Below are positions 18,270 through 27,758 of a stretch of 64,000 nt of DNA, in pieces. The notes beneath the pieces are model-generated. The model was given only the letters and a program-made list of their open reading frames with translations, was not told the origin of the DNA and did no database searches. The position numbers were made by a program, and so were the translations under genes. Source of the DNA: DATKHR01 sp036557365 (lineage in GTDB: Bacteria > Acidobacteriota > Vicinamibacteria > Vicinamibacterales > CAVVIG01); assembly GCA_036557365.1 (NCBI GenBank), contig DATBHR010000043.1, positions 1 to 64,000 on the forward strand. Direction: 5' to 3'. How positions within the stretch are numbered: the stretch's first letter is position 1; every line of letters begins with the position of its first letter.

Positions 18270-21242
18270 ATGCGTGAAACGATCGGCGTCGGATCAATCA
18301 AGCGATTCTGCGTGCGAGCCACAGCGTTGGCGATTGGGCTGCTGTCCATGGCCGTCGCCACCAATGCGATGGCCGACGATCAGATCTACTTTTCGTCGAC
18401 GACCAACGTCACGAACATCCTGGTCCAGGCGATCAACAAAGAAACGGTCCGTCTCGATATCTCGAGCTGGTACCTGAGCGAGCACTCGATTTCAATCGCC
18501 ATCGCGAACCGGTGGGCGGCCGGCGTGCCGGTTCGAATCATCGGCGACCGCGCGGCGCTGTTCGAGAACGACCCTCATACCAAAACCGAGTTCTACTGGC
18601 TCGCTAATCAAGGCATCCCCATCCGGCTGCGATTCAATCCCACATGGTTCCCGGAAATCGATCACTGGAAAGCGGCGATTTTCGTGGGGCAGAACCTCGT
18701 CGAATTCGGGTCCGGCAACTTCGCTCCGACCGAGCTCGCGCCGTTCTCGGCCACCAACTACGACGACGACTCCGAGATGTTCACAACCGATCCGGACATT
18801 GTCAACGCGTTCAAGACGAAGTTCGACGTGATGTGGAACGACACCACGAAGGAACCCAACAGCATCATCGCAGGACCGCCGTACCTGAAGAACTGGGACG
18901 ATGCCTGCGCGAACGAACCGACGGGCGGCTGCTCCGACTATCACACGCAGTATCCGAACCCGAAGCCGATGATCATCAACACCAATCGGCTCGAAGGCGA
19001 TCACCCGTCGCCCCCCGACATGTACTGGGGCCAGGGAACGGACTTCAACAACCGGCTCACACAGGAAATCAACGTCGAGCCGTCGAAGGTTGATCTGGTG
19101 GTCTATCGGCTCGAGGTGGACAACATCACGCAAGCGCTCCTGAGTCGTCACGCCGCTGGCGTGCCGGTCCGCATCATCGTCGATCCGGCGCAGTACACGA
19201 ACAACACGTGGCCGGAGTACTGGCTGACGCACGCGAACATGGACAAGCTGTTCGCGGCCGGCGTGCCGATTCTCATGCGCACGCACGCAGGCGTCACGCA
19301 CCTGAAAACGCTGATTACGTCCAACTACGCGACGAACGCGTCGTCGAACTTCGGACCCAACTGGCAGCGCGACCACGACTACTTCGTCTCCGCGGCCACG
19401 AAGCCCACGATCTACCAGGCCTTCGTCAACATGTTCGAGTCGATGTGGGCGAATACACGCGACTTCGCTCCGTTCGCTCCGACGCCGCCCGCCGCCGCCA
19501 CGCTCACGGCTCCGGGCTCCGGCGTGACGAACGTGCCGACGAGCGTCACGTTCACGTGGAACCGCGCCTCGTACGCCACGAGCTACGACATCTATCTGGG
19601 CACGACGTCCGCCAACATGACGCGCGTCGCCAACGTCAAGGCGCAGCTCGTCGTCAATCCTCCGACGACTTATTCGTGGACGACGACAACGGCCTTGCAG
19701 CCTGGCACCACCTACTTCTGGAAAGTCGTGTCGCTGACCTTCGCAACGCCGGTCGCACCGACCATGATGGCGAACTCGACGATTCGATCGTTCACGACGG
19801 CCTCGACCGGTGGTGGCGGTGGCGGCGGAATGCTGCCGAGTCCCTGGGTGAGCACAGATGTGGGCAGCACCGGCCTGGCGGGTAGTGCGTCCTTCTCGAA
19901 CAACACGTTCACGGTCAACGGCGCCGGCGGCGACATCTGGGATCGCGCGGATGCGTTCCATTACGTCTATCAGCCGCTCAGCGGCGACGGCCAGATCGTC
20001 GCGCGCGTGACCGCCATCCAGAACACGAACGCGAACGCGAAGGCGGGCGTCATGCTGCGTCAATCGACGGCGGCCAATTCTCCGCACGTGATTCTCGACG
20101 TCAAACCCGGCGGCGGCATCGAGTTCATGACACGCGCGACCGCAGGCGCCACGACCACGTTCATCGCGGGCGGCACGCAGGCACCGCCTGCGTGGCTGAA
20201 GCTGGCGCGCAGCGGATCCACGGTCACTGCGTCGATCTCTTCGAACGGCACGTCATGGACGGTGGTTGGCAGCACGCAGGTGTCGATCCCGTCGTCCGCA
20301 CTCGTCGGTATCATCGTCACGAGTCACGATACGACGAAGCTGAACACGTCGACGTTCGATTCGGTCGCCGTGAACGGCACGACGACGACGCAACCGCCGA
20401 GCGCACCCTCGTCGCCGAGTCCCGCCAACGGCGCGACCGGCGTGTCGACGACTCCGACGTTGACGTGGACCTCGAGCGGTGCGACCAGCTACGACGTCGC
20501 CTTCGGGACGGCGAACCCGCCACCGCAAGTGGCCACCGGTCAGGCGTCGGCGTCGTACAAACCGTCAACGCTGGCGGCCGGGACGAAGTACTTCTGGCAG
20601 ATCGTCGCGCACAATGCGGGCGGCACCACGACCGGCGCGGTCTGGTCGTTCACGACCGCAACGTCAACGTCGCCGAGCCCGAACATCGTCATCTACGCCA
20701 GCGATATTCCGGCGAGCGCCCTTCATGGCGCGTGGGCAGCCGCCAGCGACTCGACGTCGCCGAACGGAACGAAGCTGGGGACGCCGGACAACGGGTTCGC
20801 GTCCACCGACACTCCGCTTGCGGCGCCGACTCACTACGTCGACGTGACGTTCACCGCCGACGCCGGTACGCCATACCGGCTCTGGATGCGGCTCGAGGCG
20901 CTCAACAACTCGAAGTTCAACGATTCCCTCTGGGTTCAATTCTCCGACGCGCGCGTGAACGGGAATTCCATCTACGCCATCGGCACCACGGCCGGCCTCG
21001 ACGTGAACCTGGCGACCGACGCCGGGGCAACGAGTCTCAACAACTGGGGCTGGCAGAACACCGCGTACTGGCTCTCGCAATCGACGACGTTCACTTTCGC
21101 GAACAGCGGGACGCACACGATGCGGATCCAGGTGCGGGAGGACGGCGTGCAGTTCGATCAGATCGTTCTCAGCCCATCGCAGTACTTGTCGTCAGCGCCA
21201 GGCGGTCCGACCAACGACAGCACGATTGTCCCCAAACCCTAG
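18270..21242 (+). CDS. Exported PLD-like protein with FnIII, lectin-like and CBM domains
   Basis: A 990-residue protein with a signal peptide (about 1-35, ending at NAMADD). Residues about 35-410 are two PLD-like halves. Each keeps His, Lys and a C-terminal SxN or SSN (HWKAAIF with FGSGNF; HLKTLIT with ASSNFG), but the Asp of the canonical HxK(x4)D motif is replaced. Then come two FnIII-like repeats (about 415-510 and 710-795), separated by a Gly-rich linker and a concanavalin/DUF1349-like domain. The end (about 805-980) resembles a carbohydrate-binding module. It starts 1 bp after the glycosyl-polymer transferase gene inside the operon. A phosphodiester or transferase role on the surface polymer is inferred; it may instead be a binding protein. 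Confidence 0.82.
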   Translation: MRETIGVGSIKRFCVRATALAIGLLSMAVATNAMADDQIYFSSTTNVTNILVQAINKETVRLDISSWYLSEHSISIAIANRWAAGVPVRIIGDRAALFENDPHTKTEFYWLANQGIPIRLRFNPTWFPEIDHWKAAIFVGQNLVEFGSGNFAPTELAPFSATNYDDDSEMFTTDPDIVNAFKTKFDVMWNDTTKEPNSIIAGPPYLKNWDDACANEPTGGCSDYHTQYPNPKPMIINTNRLEGDHPSPPDMYWGQGTDFNNRLTQEINVEPSKVDLVVYRLEVDNITQALLSRHAAGVPVRIIVDPAQYTNNTWPEYWLTHANMDKLFAAGVPILMRTHAGVTHLKTLITSNYATNASSNFGPNWQRDHDYFVSAATKPTIYQAFVNMFESMWANTRDFAPFAPTPPAAATLTAPGSGVTNVPTSVTFTWNRASYATSYDIYLGTTSANMTRVANVKAQLVVNPPTTYSWTTTTALQPGTTYFWKVVSLTFATPVAPTMMANSTIRSFTTASTGGGGGGGMLPSPWVSTDVGSTGLAGSASFSNNTFTVNGAGGDIWDRADAFHYVYQPLSGDGQIVARVTAIQNTNANAKAGVMLRQSTAANSPHVILDVKPGGGIEFMTRATAGATTTFIAGGTQAPPAWLKLARSGSTVTASISSNGTSWTVVGSTQVSIPSSALVGIIVTSHDTTKLNTSTFDSVAVNGTTTTQPPSAPSSPSPANGATGVSTTPTLTWTSSGATSYDVAFGTANPPPQVATGQASASYKPSTLAAGTKYFWQIVAHNAGGTTTGAVWSFTTATSTSPSPNIVIYASDIPASALHGAWAAASDSTSPNGTKLGTPDNGFASTDTPLAAPTHYVDVTFTADAGTPYRLWMRLEALNNSKFNDSLWVQFSDARVNGNSIYAIGTTAGLDVNLATDAGATSLNNWGWQNTAYWLSQSTTFTFANSGTHTMRIQVREDGVQFDQIVLSPSQYLSSAPGGPTNDSTIVPKP

Positions 21243-22238
21243 GTGGTATCAGGCGTGAATGGTTCAGTTTCGATTGTCATCGCGACCCGTGATCGTTGCA
21301 GGCTGCTCGAACGTACGCTCGACGCTCTGGCCGGGCAGACCTGGCCGCCGGACCGGCTGGAGATCGTCGTCGCGGACAACCATTCCACCGACGCCACCCG
21401 TGATGTCGTTCAGCGCGCCGCGGCGCGATCGAACGGCATCCGCGTGCACTACCTGTTCGTGGCAGAGCCAGGCAAGTCCCACGCGGTGAACGCCGCGCTG
21501 CAGATCGCGCGCGGCGATCTCATCGCCATGACCGACGATGACGTGGAGGCCGACCCCGGCTGGATCGCGGCTCTGTCGCGCGCCGTCGAAGAGACCGACG
21601 CCGATTTCGTCGCCGGGCGGATCCGACCTATCTGGGAAATCGATCCGCCGTCCTGGATTTCGCCGGCGGTGTACGGTGCGCTCGCGGTTCCCGACAACGG
21701 CGACGTGCGGCTTCCCATCAACGACGAATCGACGCCGATCATGCCGATCGGTGCGAACATGGCCGTGCGGGCCACAACCGTCGCGCGCCTGGGCGGTTTG
21801 CGTACTGACCTCGGCAAGCTTGCCGGCACGCTGCGCACCGGAGAGGATCACGAGTTCTTTCTCCGCATGATTCGCGCGGGTTGCCGCGGCGTGTACGAAC
21901 CCACCGCGGTCGTCGGACACGTCGTCCCGGCGGAGCGACTGGTCCGCACGTATTGCCGGCGCTGGCTGTATCAGAACGGCTGCGACGTTGCGCGCATCGA
22001 GCGCGTGCATGCGCGCGTTCCCTTCCTCTTCGGCGTGCCGCGTTATTTGTGGCGGGCCGCAGCCTCGGATATGGCCGCGAGCGCGCGCGCGGTCATCAAA
22101 CGCGACGAAGCCAGGCGATTTGCTTCGTCGGTACGCATGCTCTGGTTTGCCGGCTACCTTCGCGAAGCCTGGTTCAGCGCGACACCCAGGGCGAAAACGA
22201 CGTTCAAGCTGGTCACGCATTCCGTGCGAGGACGGTAA
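21243..22238 (+). CDS. Family 2 glycosyltransferase (first of three related)
   Basis: A 331-residue GT-A enzyme. It shows the GT2 start VSIVIATRDRCRLLERTL, the metal-binding DXD region as MTDDDVEADPGW and an acceptor-side block RTGEDHEFFLRM with a conserved ED. It starts directly at the end of the PLD-like gene; the GTG at 21243 or 21255 can serve as start, and the domain begins after the second. It shares the sequence TDLGKLAGTL and the C-terminal VPAERL region with the two later GT2 genes, so they are paralogues. It likely builds the operon's surface glycan. The sugar is unknown. Confidence 0.9.
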   Translation: MVSGVNGSVSIVIATRDRCRLLERTLDALAGQTWPPDRLEIVVADNHSTDATRDVVQRAAARSNGIRVHYLFVAEPGKSHAVNAALQIARGDLIAMTDDDVEADPGWIAALSRAVEETDADFVAGRIRPIWEIDPPSWISPAVYGALAVPDNGDVRLPINDESTPIMPIGANMAVRATTVARLGGLRTDLGKLAGTLRTGEDHEFFLRMIRAGCRGVYEPTAVVGHVVPAERLVRTYCRRWLYQNGCDVARIERVHARVPFLFGVPRYLWRAAASDMAASARAVIKRDEARRFASSVRMLWFAGYLREAWFSATPRAKTTFKLVTHSVRGR

Positions 22239-22244
22239 GCCGCC

Positions 22245-23813
22245 ATGCCGGCGGAATCATCCCCCGCGCGGAACGTCGTCGCCGGCACCGCGACGCGCTA
22301 CGTCCTGCTTGCGCTGAACATCGGCCTCGCGCTGGTCCTGACGCCGTTCACCATCCACCATCTCGGGACCGCCGAATACGGTCTCTGGATGCTCGTCGCC
22401 TCGCTGACGTACTACTTTCAGCTCCTCGATCTCGGGTACGGCAGCGGACTGGTCCGCCATATCTCGGCTGCGGACGCGCGAAACGATATCGACGGCGTCA
22501 ACGCCGTCCTGAGCACGTTCGTGGTGGTGTACGCCGGCCTGGGAATTCTGGCGGCCGCCGGGATTCTGGTGCTCATCTTCACGGTCGTGCCTCGCTTCCC
22601 ACACTTGTCCGCGTCGGACATCCGCCAGGGTCAGCTGCTGCTCGCGATCATCGGCGTCCGTACGGTGGTCGGTTTTCCGATGACCGTCTTCGGCGCGGTC
22701 ACGACGGCGAAGCAACGCTTCGCGCTCAACAACTCCGTCGCGATCGTCGTCGCGTTGATCAATGGCATCGTCACGTACGCCGTTCTCGCCTCCGGCCATG
22801 GACTGGTGACGCTCGTCGCGGGGACGACAGCCGTCGGACTGGCGAGCTATGCGGGCTACGCATGGACGGCACGTCATGCGTTCCCACAACTGCGGATTCA
22901 CCCATCGGCGTTCGATCGATCGCTGGTTCGTGAAGTCACAACGTTCAGCATCTACGTGTTCATCATCGACGTCGCGGTTCAGATCGGCTTCAACCTCGAC
23001 AACGTCGTCGTCGGCGCAGTCCTCGGGACGTCGGCGGTCGCGGTCTACGCCGTGTCGCTTCGCATCGCGGACTATCAACGCCAGCTGTGCAACCAGTTCA
23101 ACGGGCTTCTGTTCCCGCTGGCGGTCCGCTTCGGCGCCGGCGGCCGGTTCGCCGAGCTCGAACACATGATGCTCGAGGGCACGCGCATCGCGCTGATCAT
23201 GGTGACCGGCGTCACGATCTGCGTGATCGGCCTCGGCGGGCCGCTGATTGCGGCGTGGATGGGCCCGACATTTCGTGAAGGCGTCGTCCCGCTCTACGTC
23301 CTCGCGCTCATCGGCATCGTCCTCGTCGGGCAGGGTCCGCTGGGCAACATCCTGCTCGGAACCGATCATCACCGGCTGGTCGCGTACTCGGCGCTTGGCG
23401 AAGCGATCGCCAACCTGATCCTGAGCCTGCTGCTCGTACGCCGCTTCGGCATGCTGGGCGTCGCGATCGGCACCGCCGTGCCGATTGCCATCGTCAACGG
23501 ATTCATCCTGCTGCCCGCCGCGTGCCGGATGCTCGGCTACCGGCCGCTCGCATTTCTCCGGCTCGTATTCTCGGCGCCTGCGCGAGGTGCGGTCCCGGCG
23601 ATCGTCGCGTGCATCGCGATGCGGCTCGCCTGGCCGCCGACTTCGCTTGCGGCCGTGATGATCGAGGGCGCGCTCGTTTACCTCGTCTACGCCGCCTCCG
23701 TCTGGGCGTTTGGCGTTTCGCGCGGCGTTCGAGCGTCGTACACGCAGCAGGGACGCGTTCTGCTGGCTTCGTTGCGGCCCACGGCCCACGCCGTCGCTGG
23801 AGGAGCGTCGTAA
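22245..23813 (+). CDS. Wzx-like polysaccharide flippase
   Basis: A 522-residue integral membrane protein of the polysaccharide-biosynthesis/MATE-like (Wzx) type. It opens with RNVVAGTATRYVLLALNIGLALVLTP and has about 12-14 hydrophobic segments along its length. FGAVTTAKQRFALNNSVAI and VVVGAVLGTSAVAVYAVSLR are typical of the family. It would flip lipid-linked glycan units across the inner membrane. It sits between glycosyltransferases with only 6-bp gaps either side, consistent with one operon. No Wzy polymerase or ligase is seen in the window. Confidence 0.9.
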   Translation: MPAESSPARNVVAGTATRYVLLALNIGLALVLTPFTIHHLGTAEYGLWMLVASLTYYFQLLDLGYGSGLVRHISAADARNDIDGVNAVLSTFVVVYAGLGILAAAGILVLIFTVVPRFPHLSASDIRQGQLLLAIIGVRTVVGFPMTVFGAVTTAKQRFALNNSVAIVVALINGIVTYAVLASGHGLVTLVAGTTAVGLASYAGYAWTARHAFPQLRIHPSAFDRSLVREVTTFSIYVFIIDVAVQIGFNLDNVVVGAVLGTSAVAVYAVSLRIADYQRQLCNQFNGLLFPLAVRFGAGGRFAELEHMMLEGTRIALIMVTGVTICVIGLGGPLIAAWMGPTFREGVVPLYVLALIGIVLVGQGPLGNILLGTDHHRLVAYSALGEAIANLILSLLLVRRFGMLGVAIGTAVPIAIVNGFILLPAACRMLGYRPLAFLRLVFSAPARGAVPAIVACIAMRLAWPPTSLAAVMIEGALVYLVYAASVWAFGVSRGVRASYTQQGRVLLASLRPTAHAVAGGAS

Positions 23814-23819
23814 CCGCTC

Positions 23820-24803
23820 ATGTCCACATGCGTGAGCGTCATCATCGCAACTTACAACCGGTCCCGACTTCTCGACGAGTGTCTGGATCATTTGAGCCGC
23901 CAGCAATTTCAGCCGGGCGACGAAGTCATCGTCGTAGACAACGGATCGACCGACGACACCGCCGCCGTCGTCAAAGCGCACCAACAGCGCTGGACCGCGC
24001 CGCTCCGTCTGCTTCACGAAGCCACATCAGGAAAGTCGCGCGCGATCGCGCGTGCGGTCGCCGTTGCGAACGGCCAGATCCTGGCGCTGACGGACGACGA
24101 TGTGAATGTCGCGGAGGATTGGCTGGAGGTGCTGCGCACGGTCCTGGCGGATCCTGCAGTTGGACTCGCCGGCGGCCGGGTCAAGCCGCGGTGGGAGCCG
24201 ACCGCGCCGCGATGGATTCGTTCGGTCGCGGACCGATATCCGCGGCTCGCCGCGCCGATCGCGCTGCTCGACTACGGCGATCTGCCATCGCATCTCGGTC
24301 CCAGGACGCTGCTCGGCGCAAACATCGCCGTCAAGCGGGACGTGTTCATCAAGGTCGGCGGATTCCCGGCCAACCTTGGCAAGCTGCGAGGCACATTGCT
24401 CTCCGGTGAGGATCACGAACTCTGCCGGCGCGTGCAGGCCGCCGGTTTCGACGGCGTCTACTGTCCCGGCGCGACGGTCCATCACTGGGTCCCCGCGAGG
24501 CGTGCGCGCGTCGGCTACATCCTTCGCTGGTTCTACTGGTCGGGAATCACGAACGCCATCATGGACGCCGAACGCGCTCCGGTTACCGGACGGGCGATTC
24601 ACGGTTTTCCGTTCTATCTCATCTCGAGGACCGCGTCTGCCGCCGCGAGACTTCCGGCCGCGCTGCTACGCGCCGATTTCGCGCTGGCGCTCGACCGCGC
24701 CGCCGACGTGGCGTTCGGTCTCGGCTTCGCCGCGCAACGCTGGGGATTGACGGCGGCTCGCCGGAACCGCGAGTCGATCGATGTGACGGGAGCGCCTGCA
24801 TGA
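23820..24803 (+). CDS. Family 2 glycosyltransferase (second)
   Basis: A 327-residue GT2 enzyme: VSVIIATYNRSRLLDECLDH at the N-terminus, LTDDDVNVAEDW for the DXD region, and LLSGEDHELCRRVQ. It shares PANLGKLRGTLLSGEDHE and the VPARRARVGYILRWFYW ending with its neighbours, indicating tandem duplication and divergence. Its start is 6 bp after the flippase stop and its end overlaps the next GT2 by 4 bp (ATGA), so translation is coupled. The sugar specificity cannot be read from sequence. Confidence 0.9.
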   Translation: MSTCVSVIIATYNRSRLLDECLDHLSRQQFQPGDEVIVVDNGSTDDTAAVVKAHQQRWTAPLRLLHEATSGKSRAIARAVAVANGQILALTDDDVNVAEDWLEVLRTVLADPAVGLAGGRVKPRWEPTAPRWIRSVADRYPRLAAPIALLDYGDLPSHLGPRTLLGANIAVKRDVFIKVGGFPANLGKLRGTLLSGEDHELCRRVQAAGFDGVYCPGATVHHWVPARRARVGYILRWFYWSGITNAIMDAERAPVTGRAIHGFPFYLISRTASAAARLPAALLRADFALALDRAADVAFGLGFAAQRWGLTAARRNRESIDVTGAPA

Positions 24804-25834
24804 ACGTGACGTCTGCGTCGATCCTGATTTGCACGTACAACCGCGGACCGCTGTTGCGCGACACGCTGGCGGCGCTGCAGGCGCTTCACCGGCCGCCGGA
24901 TTGCGATGTGGAAATCGTCGTCGTCGACAACAACTCGTCCGACGACACGCCGCGCATCATTGCCGAAGCGACTCGCAGACCTGGAATCCCCGTCATATCG
25001 GTTCGTGAAACGAAGCAGGGCAAGAGCTTCGCGCTCAACCGCGGCCTCGCGGCGGTCCGCGGGGACATCGTCGCGCTCACCGACGACGACGTGTGGCCCG
25101 ATCCTGACTGGCTGGCGCGCATCGTCGCCGATTTTCGCGAGCGCGATGTGACGTTCGTCTTCGGCAAGGTCCTGCCGCGCTGGGGCCAGCATCCGCCGCC
25201 CGAACTTCTGACGCTCGAATCAGACTGCATCTGGGGACCGCTCGCGATCGTCGACTACGGCGACGTCGCCGCCGAATATCTCCCCGAAAGCACCGGTCAG
25301 CGGCTGCCGGTCGGGGCGAACCTGGCGTTTACGCGCGAGGCTCTCTCAGTGATTGGCGGATGGCGCACCGACCTGGGCAAAGTGAACGGGACGCTCATCT
25401 CCGGCGAGGATCACGAGATCTTCATGCGCCTTCGGCGGCGCGGTTTGTACCACGGGTACTACGATCCGGCCGTCGCGGTCCGGCATTTCGTGCCCGCCGG
25501 ACGGTTGACGCGCCGCTACTTCCGCCAGTGGTTCTTCTGGCACGGCAAGACGCAGGCGCTGATGCTGGACGATCTCTATCCCGAGCTCGAGATGGAGAAA
25601 GTGCCTCGCATCGGCGGCGTCCCGAGATTTCTCTATCGTGAAAGCTTCAAGCAGTGGGGACGCTGGGCCTGGTCGCTCCCAAGCGCGAACGCGCTCGACG
25701 TTCTGATCGAGGAGCTGCGCTCGTTGAGGTACGCGGGGTTGATCAGCGAATGCTGGCGGCGCCGGAAACTGACGGCTCGAAGGGAGTTCGACGCCGAACA
25801 AGGGAATCGACCTTCTGCCTTGTCCGTTCGATGA
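24800..25834 (+). CDS. Family 2 glycosyltransferase (third)
   Basis: A 344-residue GT2 enzyme: SASILICTYNRGPLLRDTL, LTDDDVWPDPDW (DXD region) and LISGEDHEIFMRL. It is the third member of the paralogous set and the last gene of the operon, ending just before a terminator-like hairpin at 25839. No signal peptide or membrane segment is obvious, so cytoplasmic or membrane-associated glycan assembly is likely. Confidence 0.9.
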   Translation: MNVTSASILICTYNRGPLLRDTLAALQALHRPPDCDVEIVVVDNNSSDDTPRIIAEATRRPGIPVISVRETKQGKSFALNRGLAAVRGDIVALTDDDVWPDPDWLARIVADFRERDVTFVFGKVLPRWGQHPPPELLTLESDCIWGPLAIVDYGDVAAEYLPESTGQRLPVGANLAFTREALSVIGGWRTDLGKVNGTLISGEDHEIFMRLRRRGLYHGYYDPAVAVRHFVPAGRLTRRYFRQWFFWHGKTQALMLDDLYPELEMEKVPRIGGVPRFLYRESFKQWGRWAWSLPSANALDVLIEELRSLRYAGLISECWRRRKLTARREFDAEQGNRPSALSVR

Positions 25835-25838
25835 CGAT

Positions 25839-25868
25839 GAGTCGCCCGTCGAGGCGGCGCGGCGACTC
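25839..25868 (+). terminator. Hairpin between convergent units
   Basis: The 8-bp perfect stem GAGTCGCC/GGCGACTC has a 14-nt loop and begins 4 nt after the last glycosyltransferase stop. There is no strong T-run. It may terminate both convergent units. Confidence 0.55.
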
Positions 25869-25899
25869 ACCGTCTGTTGCAGCAAATGCTATCCCTGCC

Positions 25900-27285
25900 T
25901 CATCGAATCACGAACGTCGTCTGCACCGGATAGTGATCGGACACCGAATGGCTGGCGTAGAACACCTGTGACGACATCGGCTCCGCCCGGCGGCCAGCGT
26001 CCGTAAACCAGTAGTCCAGTTTCATCGTCGGCGTTCCGCCGAGGGCCGTAAGGCCCTTGCCGGATCCGACGATCGACCACGTATCGACGAACGTCGGCGC
26101 CATTCCTGACGTCGCATCGATCTGATCCGGGTCGGCATTGAAGTCGCCCGCGACGATCTGCGGCTTCGAGAAGCCGCTCGACCACGACTTGAGCTGCGCC
26201 ATCGAGTTGTTGCGGGACGTTGCGTCGTTGGTGCAGCCTCCGGTCTGGAGATGCGTCGTGATCACCTGCAGCGGCACGCCGTTCACCGTGATTGCCGCCC
26301 GCAGGCCGACTCGTGCCGACGTGTAGCAGTCGGCGAACGGGAAATACTTCGTGCTCGAGCTCGTGATCGGGAAGCTGCTCAGGATGGCGATGCCCTGATA
26401 CCACTTGGTCGTGCAGGTGCTCCCGTTCCATGCGCCAGGCTGACACTCGGTGGCGAACACGCCATACCACGTGTGACCGGTCTGCTTCTCGAGCTCGTTG
26501 ATGTACGTGTTGAGCAACGAGGCATACGCTTCCTGGATGACAACGACCTGCGGCCGCGGCCCGATGGCCATCAAGGTGTCCATCGAGACGCGCGCGTGGG
26601 TATCGGACCCATCGTTGATCTTGATGTTCCAGGTCGCGACCGAGAGCGTGCTTCCTGTGGATGGCGGCGGCGTAGTCGTGGTCGCGCTTCCTGCTGTGAC
26701 GGTGACGTAATTCAGGTTCACGCCGCCGGTATCGAACAGGAGCGTCATCTGCTGGACGCCGGCGCCGAGCGTCACCGGCACATTCACGGTCGTCCACTTC
26801 TGCCACGCCCCCGTGTTCGGGATGGACACGGTCTTCCAGACGTTGCTGGCGGTGTTGAAGCCGACGTGGAGCGTGCCGCCGCTCGTTGACGCGACGCGGA
26901 GTCCCACTGTGTAGTTGCCGGCACTCGCCACCTTCACCGTGTAATTCAGCCACTCGCCCGCGGCCGTCCACCCGATGTTGTAGCCACCTTCTGAGGACGC
27001 CTGGAGATCGACGCCGGTACTGCGATAGGCGCCGCCGCTGTTGCCGGGCGTCGTGTCGTGGTACGCGACGCCCTCGCCCCCGTTATCGAAGTTCTCCGCC
27101 TGGATCGTGCCCGGCACCGCCACCGGTGTTCCCGAGTACGGTGTCGAACTCGCTGTTTCGGAAGACGTCGTGAATATCGGCACCGCCGCTATCGCAACGG
27201 CGAGCGCGAATATCGGATTGACGCGTCGTTTCGCGTCATTTCGTTGTCTGGAAACAGGCAGAGCTCCAATTACAGGTATACGCAT
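25900..27285 (-). CDS. Secreted EEP-family hydrolase with an N-terminal CBM6-like module
   Basis: A 461-residue protein with a hydrophobic N-terminal export segment (about 24-45). A CBM6-like module follows (about 55-190: PGTIQAENFDNGG, GGAYRSTGVDLQ, GEWLNYTVKV, LLFDTGGVNLNYV), then a Thr/Pro linker. The C-terminal half (about 215-461) is an endonuclease/exonuclease/phosphatase domain: VATWNIKINDGS, VVIQEAY (metal Glu), THLQTGGC, IVAGDFNADPD and a final SDHYPVQTTF carrying the catalytic Asp-His. The domain acts on phosphodiesters (nucleic acid, phospholipid or inositol phosphates). The CBM and its position against the glycan operon suggest action at the cell surface or on glycan. GAGGAG lies about 5 nt before the ATG. 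Confidence 0.9.
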   Translation of the reverse strand: MRIPVIGALPVSRQRNDAKRRVNPIFALAVAIAAVPIFTTSSETASSTPYSGTPVAVPGTIQAENFDNGGEGVAYHDTTPGNSGGAYRSTGVDLQASSEGGYNIGWTAAGEWLNYTVKVASAGNYTVGLRVASTSGGTLHVGFNTASNVWKTVSIPNTGAWQKWTTVNVPVTLGAGVQQMTLLFDTGGVNLNYVTVTAGSATTTTPPPSTGSTLSVATWNIKINDGSDTHARVSMDTLMAIGPRPQVVVIQEAYASLLNTYINELEKQTGHTWYGVFATECQPGAWNGSTCTTKWYQGIAILSSFPITSSSTKYFPFADCYTSARVGLRAAITVNGVPLQVITTHLQTGGCTNDATSRNNSMAQLKSWSSGFSKPQIVAGDFNADPDQIDATSGMAPTFVDTWSIVGSGKGLTALGGTPTMKLDYWFTDAGRRAEPMSSQVFYASHSVSDHYPVQTTFVIR

Positions 27286-27758
27286 ACACTCCTCAGCCCC
27301 ACGCCATTTCTGGCGCGTCGATTGATCTGAAATTGGTCGGGTCGTGGCTCGGTTATTCGGGTGACTGAGCCGGCACCCTAGGGGAACCTCGACGAACCTG
27401 ATGACACGATTCGGAAAACTCGGGCCGCTTGGCTGGGGAGTTAGCTCGCGGCGAGACCACTAAGTTGTTCGCGCAGCCGGTGTGTGTTCTGACCGGTGTT
27501 GATTCTGCGCGGTACCCTTACGCGTGACAAGCCAGTGCGGCGGCACGCGCAGGGTTGGACGACATTCGATCGCGATTTCTTTTTCTTCGAACTCCTGATT
27601 GAACTGCGCGAGGAATGATAGGTTGCGACCGCGATCGATGCAAGCTCAACGGAACGAATTTTATGAAGAATTGTGCGGTTACGACCGCTTTAGATTTTCT
27701 CGACGGGACCCATGCATCGACGCAACATCGCGCAGTCAATTGTTGATAGCGTCGTCCG
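27286..27758. other. Intergenic region with no recognised gene
   Basis: About 470 bp between two minus-strand genes, less G+C-rich by eye toward 27600-27740. It holds the promoter of the EEP gene at its left end. I see no tRNA, repeat or credible coding frame. Confidence 0.5.

Noticed and set aside
22257..24017. A 586-codon minus-strand open frame
   Set aside because: It is antisense to the flippase and a GT2 gene and has a composition (Asp/Arg/His) typical of shadow frames.
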